Below are positions 10,381 to 21,501 of a stretch of DNA of 64,000 nt, piece after piece. Numbering within the stretch: the first letter of the stretch is position 1; each line of letters starts with the position of its first letter. The notes beneath the pieces are model-generated. The model had not been told where the DNA came from. It saw nothing but the letters and a program-made list of their open reading frames with translations, and ran no database searches. The DNA is from Icerya purchasi (taxonomy: Eukaryota > Arthropoda > Insecta > Hemiptera > Monophlebidae), in the NCBI GenBank assembly GCA_039619475.1, contig CM077115.1:512512815-512576814 (forward strand), in the 5' to 3' direction. Both the position numbers and the translations under genes were made by a program.

Positions 10381-11761
10381 TTAACCCGGCGTTAGTGCGG
10401 TGGGGTATGACATATCCCGGCGGTCAACATATGAGACTAGTGTGCATTTCCTTAATGTTGCTACTAGTGACATCTAGTGGCTAGTAGTTTAAGTTTATAT
10501 CTTGGCGGTTACGACAACTGAATGTTCAACTGCTACCGTTCTTCAGTGTTACGTCAGCAAGATTGGTGAAAGTCGGACTGGGTATGTTATACCCCACCAT
10601 AGCAATCGTGTGACTTTTTGTGTATTCTTATTCAGAGGTGAATAAAAGTTTTTCCTATGTCTTTCTAGCAAATTATATTTATTTAGGTGGTTAATTTACA
10701 GATAAATTATATTAAAATGTCGTATGAAGAAGAACAATGGCGAAATTATGGGAAGAAGTTGAGTCAGACTTAGAGCCATGTATAGATCTTGAAGACAGCG
10801 ATGATAGAGCAAATCACTACTGTGTCCTACGTTCCTAAAAAGTCAAAGAATGTCATACTATTTTCCACGCTTCATCGTGACGATACGATTATCGAAGAAA
10901 CTGTAGAAAAGAAGCTACCGGAAATCATAAATTTTTATAATGCAACCAAAGGCGGAGTCGATGCATTGGACGAGTTATCTGCTAATTATTCTGTTCGCTA
11001 GAAACTGTCGTCACTGGCCCCTTACACTGTTTTTTTCCTTTTTATATACTGCAGGTGTGAACTCGTAAGTGATTTACAAAGCAAATACAAACCAGTATAT
11101 TACCTGAAACGACGACTATACTTGAAGCAACTTGGAATTGAGCTAATAACTGAATTCAAAAGTGAAAGATTGACAAATCCGAAACTACCACGTGAATTGC
11201 GTCCTCAGGTATTGTTCCAAATCCTTCTAAAAGACAGAAGACACTTTTAGAAGATGTTCCGCTTGTCCAAGAAATAAAGATCGCAAGACGTTCTATTGTT
11301 GTTCAAGCTGCAGTTCGCCGATTTGCTTAGAACATGCAAATTTGTTACGTGAAAATTGTGCCGAAATTAAAGATTCGTAAATTTTTTTTTTTTTTGTATA
11401 ACCAAATGATTTTTTTTTTTTATTTTGTTAAAAATTTATTCATCTGAATGAGCTTTTAGTTTTAAACCCGTTTGCCCATGTGACAGAAAAAAAAAAAAAT
11501 AGCAAACAAGAAGAACTGTATTTTTTGTGTTGTCAAAAAACTTGTTTTTTCTGAATAAATTAAAATCAGATTGGCAATACCTTTTTTTTGCTTATCAATT
11601 GCGTTTTATTTCACTTCTAGATAATCATTCTATGTATATAGTTGTCAAAAGATGTATTCTAGAAAGAATCACAGTGCTACATCCAAGAAATCTGTTGGGG
11701 TATCAGGTACTCCACCACAGTACTGTTGTGATTATTTTCCACCACAATAATGCTGGGTTAA
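10381..11761 (+). mobile_element. piggyBac-superfamily element, internally deleted
   Basis: TTAA flanks both ends (10381-10384 and 11758-11761), the diagnostic piggyBac target. Inside them are inverted termini: left CCCGGCGTTAGTGCGGTGG and right (reverse complement) CCCAGCATTATTGTGGTGG, 15 of 19 identical. A sub-terminal inverted repeat also links 10398-10417 (GGTGGGGTATGACATATCCC) with about 10577-10597, whose reverse complement begins GGTGGGGTATAACATACCC. The interior holds a broken transposase. At about 1.4 kb the element is well below the usual 2.4 kb or more of autonomous members. Ends, target and protein agree, so the assignment is firm. Confidence 0.9.
10717..11380 (+). pseudogene. piggyBac transposase, deleted and frameshifted
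   Basis: Three parts survive. An N-terminal start (MSYEEEQ) continues after a one-base shift into an acidic stretch with LWEEVESDLEPCIDLEDSDD, as in piggyBac N-termini. This jumps, through a deletion that removes most of the DDE catalytic core, to the C-terminal core: PKKSKNVILFSTLH and then INFYNATKGGVDALDEL near 10921-10980, the conserved block carrying the last acidic residue. After a stop and frameshift come ELVSDLQSKYKPVYYLKR and LKQLGIELITEF. The last part, from about 11249, is the cysteine-rich domain: CSACPRNKDRK, then CCSSCSSPICLEH, stopping at 11380. It cannot encode an active enzyme, although the CRD looks intact. Confidence 0.85.
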
Positions 11762-12960
11762 AAATTAAATTAACAGCGTTATAATTCACACAAAATTAAT
11801 TATGAATAATTTTATTCCCATCAAAAATCAATGCTTGCTTCTTTTTATTTGTCAATTTTTCGAAGGTGGAGTGGCAGCGTCATTGCTGGCCTCTCTCTGC
11901 GAATGTTTACGAGTTATGCCATCAAAGATTTCTCAGTTTTCAGATACTACCAACAGTATTTAAAATCACATAGAGAACACTGAGTAATGTTCATTTATGA
12001 CGAATTCTGTTCTAGATTTTAATAATTATTTTTCTATCGTATGAAATTAAAGTAAAAATATTAAATTATTAAACTCTTATTGCGATGAAAATGTAAGTCT
12101 CAACGTTGTTATAAAAATAATTAAATCTGGTAAAAAAACAACAATAAAATGAACTGAAGCACAAAAAAACGTTGCGAAACAATATTTTAATTTAGCATTA
12201 ACTAGAAGTAATAACAGCTCTAAAAATACAAAAACCTGTAAATTGTTATAATGGGACTTATATATTTTTTAAAATTTTGAATAATTATGCATAATAGATA
12301 TATTTTACATTATGTTAATTTTTAGAGAGATTTTAATAAATATACTATTTTGAAATTACGTTATATTATACTATTTTACATTTTGAATAATAATTATACT
12401 TTCAACTTTTGTGGGAACATTACTCATTTTTTAATAGTATATTTTTCCAATTTTAAAAGAATTATTCATAATAAACATACAAATATTTTTGACGGAACTA
12501 TACATTTTTTAAATCATATGAAATTAATCATATTGTATTCTAAAAATCTTACTTCATTTCAAGACGTACTTCATTTTATCATAAATCATAAATTGTTCTA
12601 GTTTAACATTGATTTGTAATTATGTTAAGTTCCCTTCTTATGTTTTTTTTTGTAATACCTCTGGTAGAATTTTTTTTGTTCTCAAAAATTTATCAGATTT
12701 TTTTTTTTTTAAATGTATATATTTATCACTATTTACACATTTTCTCGTCAAGCTATACGCTTGTCGACGAGTTTTCTTACATCTAATGATTTCTACACCA
12801 TACTACTTATACACTTACTTATCGCCACGCCAATATACAAACATATTCTATTTTTCTAAACTTATTTCTATTATCTTATTTTTCATTTTATTTTATTTTT
12901 TTCGTCTCTTTTCCTTCCAGTTTGTTTTCACTTTTGTTTTTTACTATTCCCGTACCCCCT
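11762..12960. other. No recognised gene; T-rich
   Basis: AT-rich and, from about 12620, strongly T-rich on the plus strand. The long hydrophobic plus-strand frames at 12609-13137 arise from this T bias and are probably shadows of A-rich minus-strand sequence downstream of the frame at 12967-13251. Confidence 0.35.
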
Positions 12961-12966
12961 TTTCTC

Positions 12967-13251
12967 TTATTTAATGCTTATTATTATTCCTTTATTTCCC
13001 TGTTTTTGCAACCATTCCTTTATTTTCCTTTTTTTCGCGCCGATTTTTTGTTCTTCTATTATTTCTTTAGGCATTTTATTTATCAACTGAGTTATAATGT
13101 ATTTGTCTATTTGCTTCCCCATCTTTGTTTTAGCTAATGGCAGTTTATACAAATAGTTTTCCTTCAGCCCGTATTCTATTTTTCTTCTTTCTTTCAATTC
13201 TATTTCCTTATCTGACATTATGTATTCCCATATCTTTATAAATAAGTACAT
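12967..13251 (-). pseudogene. Lys/Glu-rich open frame, possible LINE C-terminal remnant
   Basis: A 94-codon minus-strand frame rich in Lys, Glu and Ile with no recognised domain. Residues such as EIELKERRKIEYGLKEN and INKMPKEIIEEQKIGAKKRK look like charged helices. Its A-rich coding strand and A-rich downstream sequence resemble the C-terminal tails of some arthropod LINEs. Reading upstream, the frame would continue through TEH across the position where the MITE at 13266-13499 sits, so the MITE appears to have landed in it. It could equally be a chance frame in A-rich DNA. Confidence 0.25.
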
Positions 13252-13265
13252 TCCATGCTCAGTAC

Positions 13266-13499
13266 CATGGGCGTCGCCAGCGGGGGGCAGGGGGCAGCTG
13301 CCCCCCTGGAGCTTTGAAACTTTTTAATCAACTGGCCATAATGAGTATTCATAGGCGCGTAATCATAAATAATTTGCCAGAAACCCACGAAAATTATGTT
13401 ATAATTAAGATTTTATTCTTGTTTAATAAAATATTAAGCTTTTACAACTTATAAATTTTATTTTTTCTATAACTCATATCCTTTTTCGATCGGAAGCGC
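13266..13499 (+). mobile_element. MITE, copy 1 of a two-copy family (right end degraded)
   Basis: The left end CATGGGCGTCGCCAGC plus a G/C-rich palindrome is followed by an interior nearly identical to 18719-18905: AATCAACTGGCCATAATGAG, GGCGCGTAATCA and AATTTGCCAGAAACC are shared. The right inverted terminus seen in the other copy is missing. The flanking octamers CTCAGTAC (13258-13265) and ATCAGTAC (13500-13507) match at 7 of 8, which fits an 8-bp hAT-like target duplication. Confidence 0.6.
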
Positions 13500-13507
13500 A
13501 TCAGTAC

Positions 13508-15480
13508 CAAATGCATTTATTATTATTATTATTATTATTATATATAAAGATAAATAAGTGAAAATAATTGATAATGTTTAATCAGTATATGGACCTTGGA
13601 AATTGTATATATTTTTTTCTTTTTTTGGAAAATTTCATTAATAAAAGTACGTATTTTGCTTATTTTGTTTACATGCGTGTAATTATTGTTCGATGCTATA
13701 TTAGGAATGAAATTATTACTTTTTAATATTCAAAATAAACCCATTTCATCGTATAATCGTTCACACTCATACTGTTTTTTGTTTGTTATCGTTTTTATCA
13801 TTCTGATTCTATTATTGTTATAAAAATAAATTAGACTTTATAAATGATTCGCTGTACGTGGCGCTATCTGATGTTTATTTGCATAAGCAAACTTACTTTA
13901 TACTTACTATAGATTTTAGGCTAAGTAATAGAATTCTTATAGAATTCTTGATAGATGCGAAACATCAATTTTTTAAAGCTTACGAAAATTCTTTGATTAT
14001 TTATTTATACATTTTTTAAAATTTTAATCGACTTACGTTTGTAAGTTTATTATATGCGCACTGCATTTAAAATCTCTATATGTTTCTTTGCATGTCGATC
14101 CGCTGGCATAAAAAGTTTTTTTAGTTCCTGCATATATTTATATATTTTCACATTTATTTGTAGATCTACATATCCGTCTTTGATTTTTTTTTTTTTTTTT
14201 TCGTTCATTCTATTTGAATTTTTAGTGTTTCTCGAATTAACAGCAGCTAATTAAAGTTAAAAGATATAAATGGTCAATAATTAAATATTACCAACAAAAA
14301 ACGTTTATTTCGTCACTTTTTCCGATTAATCATCTGACTTAAATATATCGTAATATTTAATTAATAAATTTAAATCGAAAACGATTAAACAAATTTGAAA
14401 TCGTATAGTCATTTGGAAGAGTAGTTCTTTTCTTTTTCTTTTTCCATTTACTGATAACGTCGCAACTCCAAAAACATCCAATTTATTCTGTTGGAAACAA
14501 ATTTATACGATAAAAGCGCTATTTAATAAACGCGATTGAAGTGCGTTTTTGTTCGGTTTTTGTTGATCCTCGGTTGATTTAATATAAACGGCCGAATTTA
14601 AGTTTGATTAGTTCCTACTAATTCTTGAAATGAATACTTTATATGTCACTTTCGTTTCATGCAAAAATAAACCAAATATTTTACTGACCTGGAGAAGAGA
14701 ATGTTTTTGCGAGTTAGGTGTTCTTTTATTTCTCTATTTCTTTTACCAATTTGTTTTCGATTTTTGTATTCCTAATTTCTGGTAAAAGGTGTGTAGACCA
14801 AATTTCTTTTGCTGTTTTTCGTACCATTAACACATTAAAGTCGATGTCCGTCTATACATTTTGGCTTATATGGCGGCATTTTTAAAATTGCTTTGTTTTT
14901 TCCCTGTGGTGATTTTTGCTTGCTTTTAAGTCTCTCTTGAGATGATTTTAAATTGAAGTTAAAAAATTGATCAACCAGATTTTCATGAACTTCCAACGTT
15001 ATACTCCTATTATGCAAAAAAGAATGAAAAAATTAAGAAAATTAAAAATAAAGATATTCGGATTTAAAAACTTCTTGATTTGTAGCCTTAGAAATTGTTT
15101 TTAATTTAACGACGCGAAAAGTAATAAAATCGAGTACAAAAATGATCAGTAATATTTAGCAACAGATACTTTCAACGAATATTTCATAAATATTTATCTA
15201 CAAATCTATGCACTTTCTAGTGGTAAATATTAATGAAAAATTACAAACGTAAGTTAGCAAAAACTACAAATACGAAACAAAATAAAGTAAAAGTGCGAAT
15301 TAGGAGCCTAATTATAAAACTTTTATAATTAAAAAAATTTACTAAAAAAAATATTTCAACGAAGCACAAAAATGATCGATAATATTTAACGACAGATAGT
15401 TATAAACAATTATTTATTTACACTAATAATAGATATTATTAAAAAAATTCAAAACTAAGTTCAAAAAAACTAAAAATAGT
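13508..15480. other. No recognised gene
   Basis: AT-rich sequence starting with an (ATT)n tract (13517-13542). A poly(T) tract lies at 14186-14202. Short frames at 14054-14254 and 14835-15017 have no domain support. Confidence 0.4.
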
Positions 15481-15484
15481 CGTC

Positions 15485-15605
15485 AATTGTCGCAGCCTAT
15501 ATGTGGCACTTTGTTTGAGTAGAACCTGGTTCATATCCGGCTGCGACACATTGAAAGTTTGGGAAATTACCATTGCACTCGGTTAGTGTATGAAAAAAAC
15601 AGACA
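15485..15605 (+). mobile_element. tRNA-derived SINE-like fragment
   Basis: GTCGCAGCC at the start is complementary to GGCTGCGAC 40-50 bases later, and between them lies CTGGTTCATATCC (B box 15528-15538, matching GGTTCRANNCC). The 3' body resembles the minus-strand fragment at 7.45-7.58 kb. It probably derives from a tRNA-headed SINE; no full cloverleaf is evident. Confidence 0.4.
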
Positions 15606-15879
15606 AAAAAAAACAGAAATTTTTCAGATTTTTTGATCGTTTAATCTATCACTGTAGAAATAATTTTTGTACATTTTCAAAATCCAGATGCAAGGTCTTG
15701 CAAAGTTTCGACTTCTAGTTCTCAGAAAGTTCGTTTCCTTTTTTTAATGATGTAATTTTTTTATTCTGCTTATTACTCTACTGCTCTATGTCGCTGGGTC
15801 GGAAAAAATCAAAAAAGATAAAATAAAATATTTTCACCTTTAAAAGCACATTTTACTTCTTATCGCTATCCGTCTCGTT

Positions 15880-17000
15880 CAATATTCTCCTTATATCTAC
15901 ACTTATCATAAACTCTCCCATATTTCTCCTTTAATTTTTCCTCTTTTCTTCGTCCAATTAACTGCTTTTATTCTACTGTTCTTTCTAAACCTATTCCACA
16001 TCATGCTGTTGGATTGGAATTTCTACAGAATCTAAGATCTTCTTTCCTAACTATTTGTCGATTTTTACTGATGGCTTGAATGGACCTCATGCAATTAGCG
16101 CAGCATTTTTTGTCCTTCTTTAAATTACTTCGAATCCTTTAAACTTCCCTCCTTTTGCTTAATCTGTTGTGCAGAGCACTGATATTCTGTGTGCCCTTCT
16201 TTTTATCAGATCCTTACTTGTCTCCCGCAATTCTCTTATTCTGTCGGATATTCAAAGCGTGCTGCAGGCTATCGCATCTCCACTTCCTTCTCACCCAATT
16301 GTGTTATCTTTCTTATTCGCTCCTTGATTCGTAATCTCTTTCTTTCTTGCTCAATCCAAACTGTTCTCTTTTAGTTTCCTGGTCATGCCGAAATCGAGGG
16401 AAATAAGTTAGTTGACTCATTCGCTCGGTTATCTTCTTCTTCTAGTAGGTTTCTTCCTGTTTTTTCACCTTCCAATATTTACCTTCTGTCTACAGTCGCT
16501 CATTCCAAACTTTGATTTAACGCTTATGGCCTTTTCATTTTTTACTCCGGATTCATTTTTCTCGTCTATTCAGCCTTCTTTTCCTCGCTTTCCCTGGTTT
16601 TTGACTTCCCTTCTATGCAACGCTCTAATCTCTCTGCGATTTGCTGCCTGCGTTTTGGGCGCAGTTTGCTCCCTTCTTTGCTTTTCCGTTTTTCTTCCGT
16701 GCCGTCTCCTTATTGTCTTTTACATTCTTCCGAAAACCATTTTATTTGTGACCTCAATCACACAATGTTCGATTGTTCGTCACTGTTGAACAAACTTCTT
16801 TTCCTTTCTTTTATCAAACGGTAATCCCACTCCATACAATGCTTTGTCCATTCTTTTTCTCTTCTTATACTATCCAAGCTCTAGATTCTTTTTTGTCGGC
16901 TATCTCCGAGCGAGTAAAGATCTAAGTTTCCTTCCCCTCTTTTTCTCTGTTTTTGAGGGAATGTCTATGTTGTTGACAAACTCATTAAAAAAAAAAAACA
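15880..17000 (+). pseudogene. Family A LINE: RNase H and C-terminal knuckle, 5'-truncated
   Basis: The coding strand is strongly pyrimidine-rich. Pieces in order: the RNase H start TDGLNGPHAISAAFF at about 16065, LSDIQSVLQAIASPLPS near 16230-16290, the RNase H end FPGHAEIEGNKLVDSFARLS at about 16376-16435, and a knuckle CLLHSSENHFICDLNHTMFD (then C) near 16707-16770. The 3' end reads TTGAGGGAATGTCTATG and GTTGACAAACTCAT before an A tract at 16986-16999, matching other copies. There are several frameshifts and stops, and the reverse transcriptase is absent. Confidence 0.75.
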
Positions 17001-17207
17001 TAACTCTTCCAATATGTTATATTTAGAAGCACAAACATGAAGAAAATAATCATTATACGTACACAACCAATTATTTATTATTTAGATTTATTCTAGCTTG
17101 CTTTAATGCATTATATTATATCTGTTAGGTAATATCTTCGAGTATTCACTTAAAATTTAGCATTCACTCTATTTTTAATTTCCAACAGTCATATAAATCT
17201 ATGAATG

Positions 17208-17627
17208 CAAGGCCGTGCCCACGGGGGGGGGGGTTAACCCCTCCGTCCCTGAGAATTGAAATCTTTATTATAAATACACAAAAATCGGGAAAAAATCAAA
17301 AATTTAATTTAAATATTGATGATTTTTTAGGATGTTCTTACCTTTAAAAGAAAAAAGAAAAAATATGCGCTCCATATTTTTAGGTACTTTATTAATATTT
17401 AATGCAAAATTTTTTATTACGAGTATAATCAATAACATATGTAATTTCTATTAATGTTTATACGGGGGGTAATTCATTTATAAATATTATTAATATATAA
17501 ATCAAAATGATGGAAATTATTATTAATAGTATGAATATTAGTGAAAAATGTATTGTTATTTATAAAATAAATATGTGAAGGAAATTTTTAACTCAACACC
17601 CTCCTCAATATTCTGGGCAGGGGCTTG
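17208..17627 (+). mobile_element. hAT-type MITE, family M1 copy 1
   Basis: A 420-bp unit with left end CAAGGCCGTGCCCACGGGGG and right end (reverse complement) CAAGCCCCTGCCCAG. It is flanked by TATGAATG (17200-17207) and TATAAATG (17628-17635), 7 of 8 identical. The interior matches the inverted copy at 46501-46907 over nearly its whole length. Termini and 8-bp duplication indicate mobilisation by a hAT transposase. It is non-coding. Confidence 0.85.
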
Positions 17628-17639
17628 TATAAATGTTTC

Positions 17640-18670
17640 GCTCAGGTGTACATAGTGTTTAACTTATCGAACAATTCAATTTAAACTACGTTACGTTATT
17701 TATTGCTCGAATTCACAAATAAATAAACGGTTTTAGTTTTTTATAATGAAAGAAAACAAATGAAATATAAAATTATTTAATGACGTTACTCAAATTTTTA
17801 TTTTAAAATAGTTTAAGTTTTTTACGTCGCCGAGAGGCTGAAGTGTTGGGGTCACCGCACTGTGAAAATCAATTCTTTACTTAAAATAAGTTACAATATC
17901 GAAAAAGTTAACTTCAGTAAGTTCAAATTTCGGTTACGTAGAAAATGCCTAAAATCGCACTTTAATCAGTTTACAAAAAAATGACTGCTTTTTGTATTTT
18001 GCTGTAGTTTTTTTTGATAATGCAGTTAGTTTATAAAATGTAAGAATATGCGCGATCCTACATTGATTATAAAAACACTTTCATTCGTATACACACAAAG
18101 CTCGAAAACATAATTTTTTTACAATTTGTAACTTGTAATATTCAATTAAAATGGTAAAGTTAAAAATTTCATTTCAGATGAAATTCGGATTAACACATAC
18201 ATCACGAATAACAAAATAAACTTAACTTATAACCACTAGAATATACATTTGCATACGACTGTAATATTTTATAAAAAAAACGGTGGTGCGATCCTGTGCT
18301 ATTGTACATGCGGACGCATATAGCATGTGGGATACTTTTTTAGCCGATGGAATGGTCTGCAAATTTTTTTCAGATTTTTGGTTTCTTAATTTTATATAAT
18401 ATACTAGCCGAAATATTCGGCTTTGTCCGGGTAAGAAATATTTAAAAACTATGTACAATAATATTTAATAATAATAAAAAAAAAAAAAAATTAATATCAT
18501 TATTTTATTAATTCAAAGAATAAAAATAAAGCAAAATAAATAACAATTGAAAAAGTTTATTTTGTTGTTGTCCAAGAATCGTATATTCAAATATGTATAT
18601 ATGTGTTACTTTTTCTATAAAATATTAAATGTGCGTGTGTGTGTGGGCGCGCGTTGTGTGCATATGTATA
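17640..18670. other. No recognised gene
   Basis: AT-rich. A motif at 17827-17850, CGCCGAGAGGCTGAAG, resembles a tRNA-Ser/Leu A box but no cloverleaf follows. The minus frame at 18222-18458 lacks any domain. An A tract lies at 18476-18491. Confidence 0.35.
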
Positions 18671-18676
18671 TATGTA

Positions 18677-18959
18677 GATGGTCGTCGCCATGGGGGGGGG
18701 GGGGATGGCTGTTGCCCTAATCAACTGGCCATGATGAGTATTCATAGGCGCGTAATCACGGACAATTTGGAAGAGTTTTATAATAAAGTGTAGTAGAACA
18801 ATTTGCCAGAAACACACGAAAATTATGTTTCAATTAAGATTTTATTCTTATTTAATAAAATATTAAGCCTTTAAAAATTATAAATTCTATTTTTCCTATA
18901 ATTCATGTCCTCTTTCTATCATCCTGCCCCCTCTGGCTCATCGGCTGGCGACGCCCTTG
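18677..18959 (+). mobile_element. MITE, copy 2 of the 13.27-kb family
   Basis: The left end ATGGTCGTCGCCATGGGGGG and the right end, whose reverse complement is CAAGGGCGTCGCCAGCCGAT, are inverted repeats. The interior is shared with 13266-13490. It contains an extra stretch, AATTTGGAAGAGTTTTATAA, absent from copy 1. The flanking octamers (TATATGTA and TATACATG) agree only in part, so the duplication has decayed or the boundaries are a few bases off. Confidence 0.7.
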
Positions 18960-20890
18960 TATACATGTATACGCGAACATACATACCGATTATAGTGCGG
19001 AGTAAACAAAAAGAAGATTTTTTACTTAACAACGGCAGGAGTTTTTACCAATCTTTTATTGTATATACCGTTCTGTATAGAAATTGGACTGTGTAGAAAA
19101 ATAAAACTGCGCCCAAATAGGATGTCGCGTATATTTCTATATTAGAAATTTTCTTTAACAAAATTACGGAAATTAATCTGTAAAAATTAAAATATTACGT
19201 AGAAACAACGTGATACGTGGAATATTCTCATTATAATGTATTTCATTTTCAGTTAGGATAAAATGTTAATTATTCGAAAAATTAACATTTTTGCCAAAAA
19301 AATTTTTTTATTTTGGTACTTACTACAGCGTGTTCAAATTTCTGTCGGTTATAAAATGTTATTCGAAGCACATACATATATTTTGATTAATTTCTTTGCA
19401 AATATTAGATTTATTCCAAATATTAAGTAAAATCTTTACTTACCTGAGATTAGTACATCGCAAAACACTGCTGAAAAATATTTTTTTTTGCGTAAAAGGT
19501 TTTTTCCAATTTTTATCAAGTCCATTTGCCTAGTTTATAATTGAGCATTCTTTTCAATTTATAATGGTTTTTTCCAGTTTTTTACTGACCATTTTTTTTT
19601 CTTTTTTTTGGTTAATAACCAATCGGATTTTTTCAAAACTTACCAATTTTTAGTTTTAAGTTGCAAAATTTTTCCTGGCCTTTAAACAGAGTTATCTAGT
19701 TTTTAGTCAGATGGTTTCATTGGCGCACTCGAGGGGGGTGCCACGGGGTCATTGCTCCCCCCAAAAAATCGTTGAAATCTTAATTTCGTTTTGTAATGTT
19801 TTGTTTTACTTATTTTTTTTTTTAAAAAACATACATATTTCCTTTTTGCTTATATTACAATGTTATATACTTTTAACTAATTTTTTTATAATAAAATTCG
19901 TATGCTTATCTAATTTGTGCTTATTACAAACATAATGTTACGTTTCTATTATTATTATTATTATTAAAATAAAATTCGTCAGTTTTGTAATTTTTGTAAA
20001 AAAAATATTCGTTAATTTTGTATTTCTTTTGTATTTTTTTTTTCATTTTAATTTACAGACCACGGAAATAGATAGGTACTTAGTGAAGGTACCGAGTTAC
20101 CACTCCCTAACTCATCTTCTAAATTCTAGCCCCGAACAAAAAAAAATCCTGAGTGCACCTTTGGATGGTTTACCAGTTTCAGTTATTTGTCTGTTTGGCA
20201 ACCTCACTTTGTACTAAGACATAACCAGGTAAATAAAATTTATATTATGTCCGCCATCAGATGATAAAATTGCTACGTCGAAGGATCAAACTATTAATAT
20301 GCTCGTATGTGGACAAATATATAGTTATATATCGCAATTAAAAAAAGGGAAAATGGAAAAAATATTATCTGAAATATTGAAAAAATATACTTGCATCCAA
20401 AACTAGCCGGTGATTAAGTTTACAAATTTAATCAATCAAACATATAAATGTAAAATATGTATTATAATTTAAACAAAATATTGGAAAAAAAAAACAAAAA
20501 AAACTTAAAATTCTAACTAGCCTAAAATTTAAAAAAAAAAGTCGACTTGATCGATTGAAATTAATTTGTTAACTTTAACTTTTGTTTACATTGAATCGTT
20601 AATTCAGTTAAAATTATGGTGGTAATTAAACGTCATTTGCCGAACTGTCTTAATTAAAAGAATAACTGGACACTTTTTTCACGATTAATTCTGAAACAGA
20701 GAATTTTATTGGACGCGGTGTCTTTTTTGAAACGTCGTACGCTGGTGTTAGATGAAACGGTTACGTAAAAGTGTTCAGTCGAAACTTGAACAAAAGTGAC
20801 TTTACCACTTGACCAGAAACGTAACATTCTACGTGATGACGTTTTCATAAAAACCAGTAATTTTGTTCTATTTTATTTATTTTCTTTTTT
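18960..20890. other. No recognised gene; one hAT-like end
   Basis: AT-rich. TTGGCGCACTCGAGGGGGG at about 19719-19737, followed by CCACGGGGTCATTGC, resembles the G-rich ends of the MITEs here, but no partner end was found. A strong splice-donor-like CTCAGGTAAGTA lies on the minus strand near 19434-19447, downstream of the exon at 20938-21501. (ATT)n at 19949-19966. Confidence 0.35.
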
Positions 20891-20895
20891 TATAT

Positions 20896-20901
20896 TTTAT
20901 T
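20896..20901 (-). terminator. Polyadenylation signal AATAAA
   Basis: AATAAA on the minus strand about 37 bases past the stop codon of the exon ending at 20938, in an A-rich context. A second A-rich AATAAATAAAAT lies just beyond (near 20870-20883). The short 3' UTR this implies is plausible for an insect gene. Confidence 0.45.
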
Positions 20902-20937
20902 CGATATTTCCAGTTTTCGAGCGAGCAGTACTTCGGA

Positions 20938-21501
20938 TTACAGTAATCGGTATAGCCAGTGCGTCGACTGTATCATCGGTCTGACTACATATCTGTCGAT
21001 TCTTCGTCGCAAACGATTATCCGCAATCGCCGGATTACTCCCACCTAGAGCCAGCCCGTTTAGGAATGGATGGCCCGGAAACGGTAATATTCCGTGAAAT
21101 GCACCATCGTTCAGCAAACTGTTACACGGTAATCTGTCCGTCAGCAAATCGACGTCGTGATGACCGCCGTCATCGTTATCGTCATCGTCATCATCTCCGA
21201 CATCGTCACTGTTTACCTGTAAATTCGCTATTTGTTGAATATTCGAAAAGATGAATCTTCCTTGCGGATCGGATGGCGAGATAGCTTTTCGTCCCTTCGG
21301 CGTTCCACCTCCTCCTAGTAAACATAGCAGCATCATTTTCTTTCTGAGCTTTTTCGCTTTGTGCAACGTCCGCTCCTCTGGCTGTAAGTCGTCATTATCG
21401 ATTTTCCACTGGGACCGTCCATCCGCCGACACGTCGATTCGTTTGTCGGCAACTTCGGATTTTCCAATGACAAAAGTGCATAGTAGTAAGAGTGTAGAAA
21501 C
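20938..21501 (-). CDS. 3'-terminal coding exon of an unrecognised, probably secreted protein
   Basis: A 187-codon open stretch plus stop. It follows a good acceptor (CTCTCTCTCTTTTTATTTTC ... ACAG, ending at 21502) and starts in phase 0 with Val. The first residues, VSTLLLLCTFVIGKS, look like the hydrophobic core of a signal peptide, so the Met should lie in an upstream exon. Downstream come KAKKLRKK near residue 50 of the exon, a Gly run (GGGGTPKGRK), an Asp run (GDDDDDDNDDGGHHD) about two thirds along, LPFPGHPFLNGLALGGSNP, and a basic cluster LRRRIDR before the end. There are few Cys. Basic clusters could be processing sites, as in peptide precursors, but no known peptide motif is recognised. 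G+C and CpG are higher than in the surrounding DNA and there is no repeat signature, which supports a host exon. Confidence 0.5.
   Translation of the reverse strand, partial: VSTLLLLCTFVIGKSEVADKRIDVSADGRSQWKIDNDDLQPEERTLHKAKKLRKKMMLLCLLGGGGTPKGRKAISPSDPQGRFIFSNIQQIANLQVNSDDVGDDDDDDNDDGGHHDVDLLTDRLPCNSLLNDGAFHGILPFPGHPFLNGLALGGSNPAIADNRLRRRIDRYVVRPMIQSTHWLYRLL

Noticed and set aside
12609..13137. Hydrophobic plus-strand frames of 71 and 121 codons
   Set aside because: Phe/Leu/Tyr-rich translation of T-rich DNA opposite an A-rich stretch; no conserved motif.
17825..17960. tRNA-Ser/Leu-like A box (CGCCGAGAGGCTGAAG) with a later GTTCAAATT
   Set aside because: No acceptor or anticodon stems can be paired and the spacing is too long for a tRNA; at most a very old SINE.
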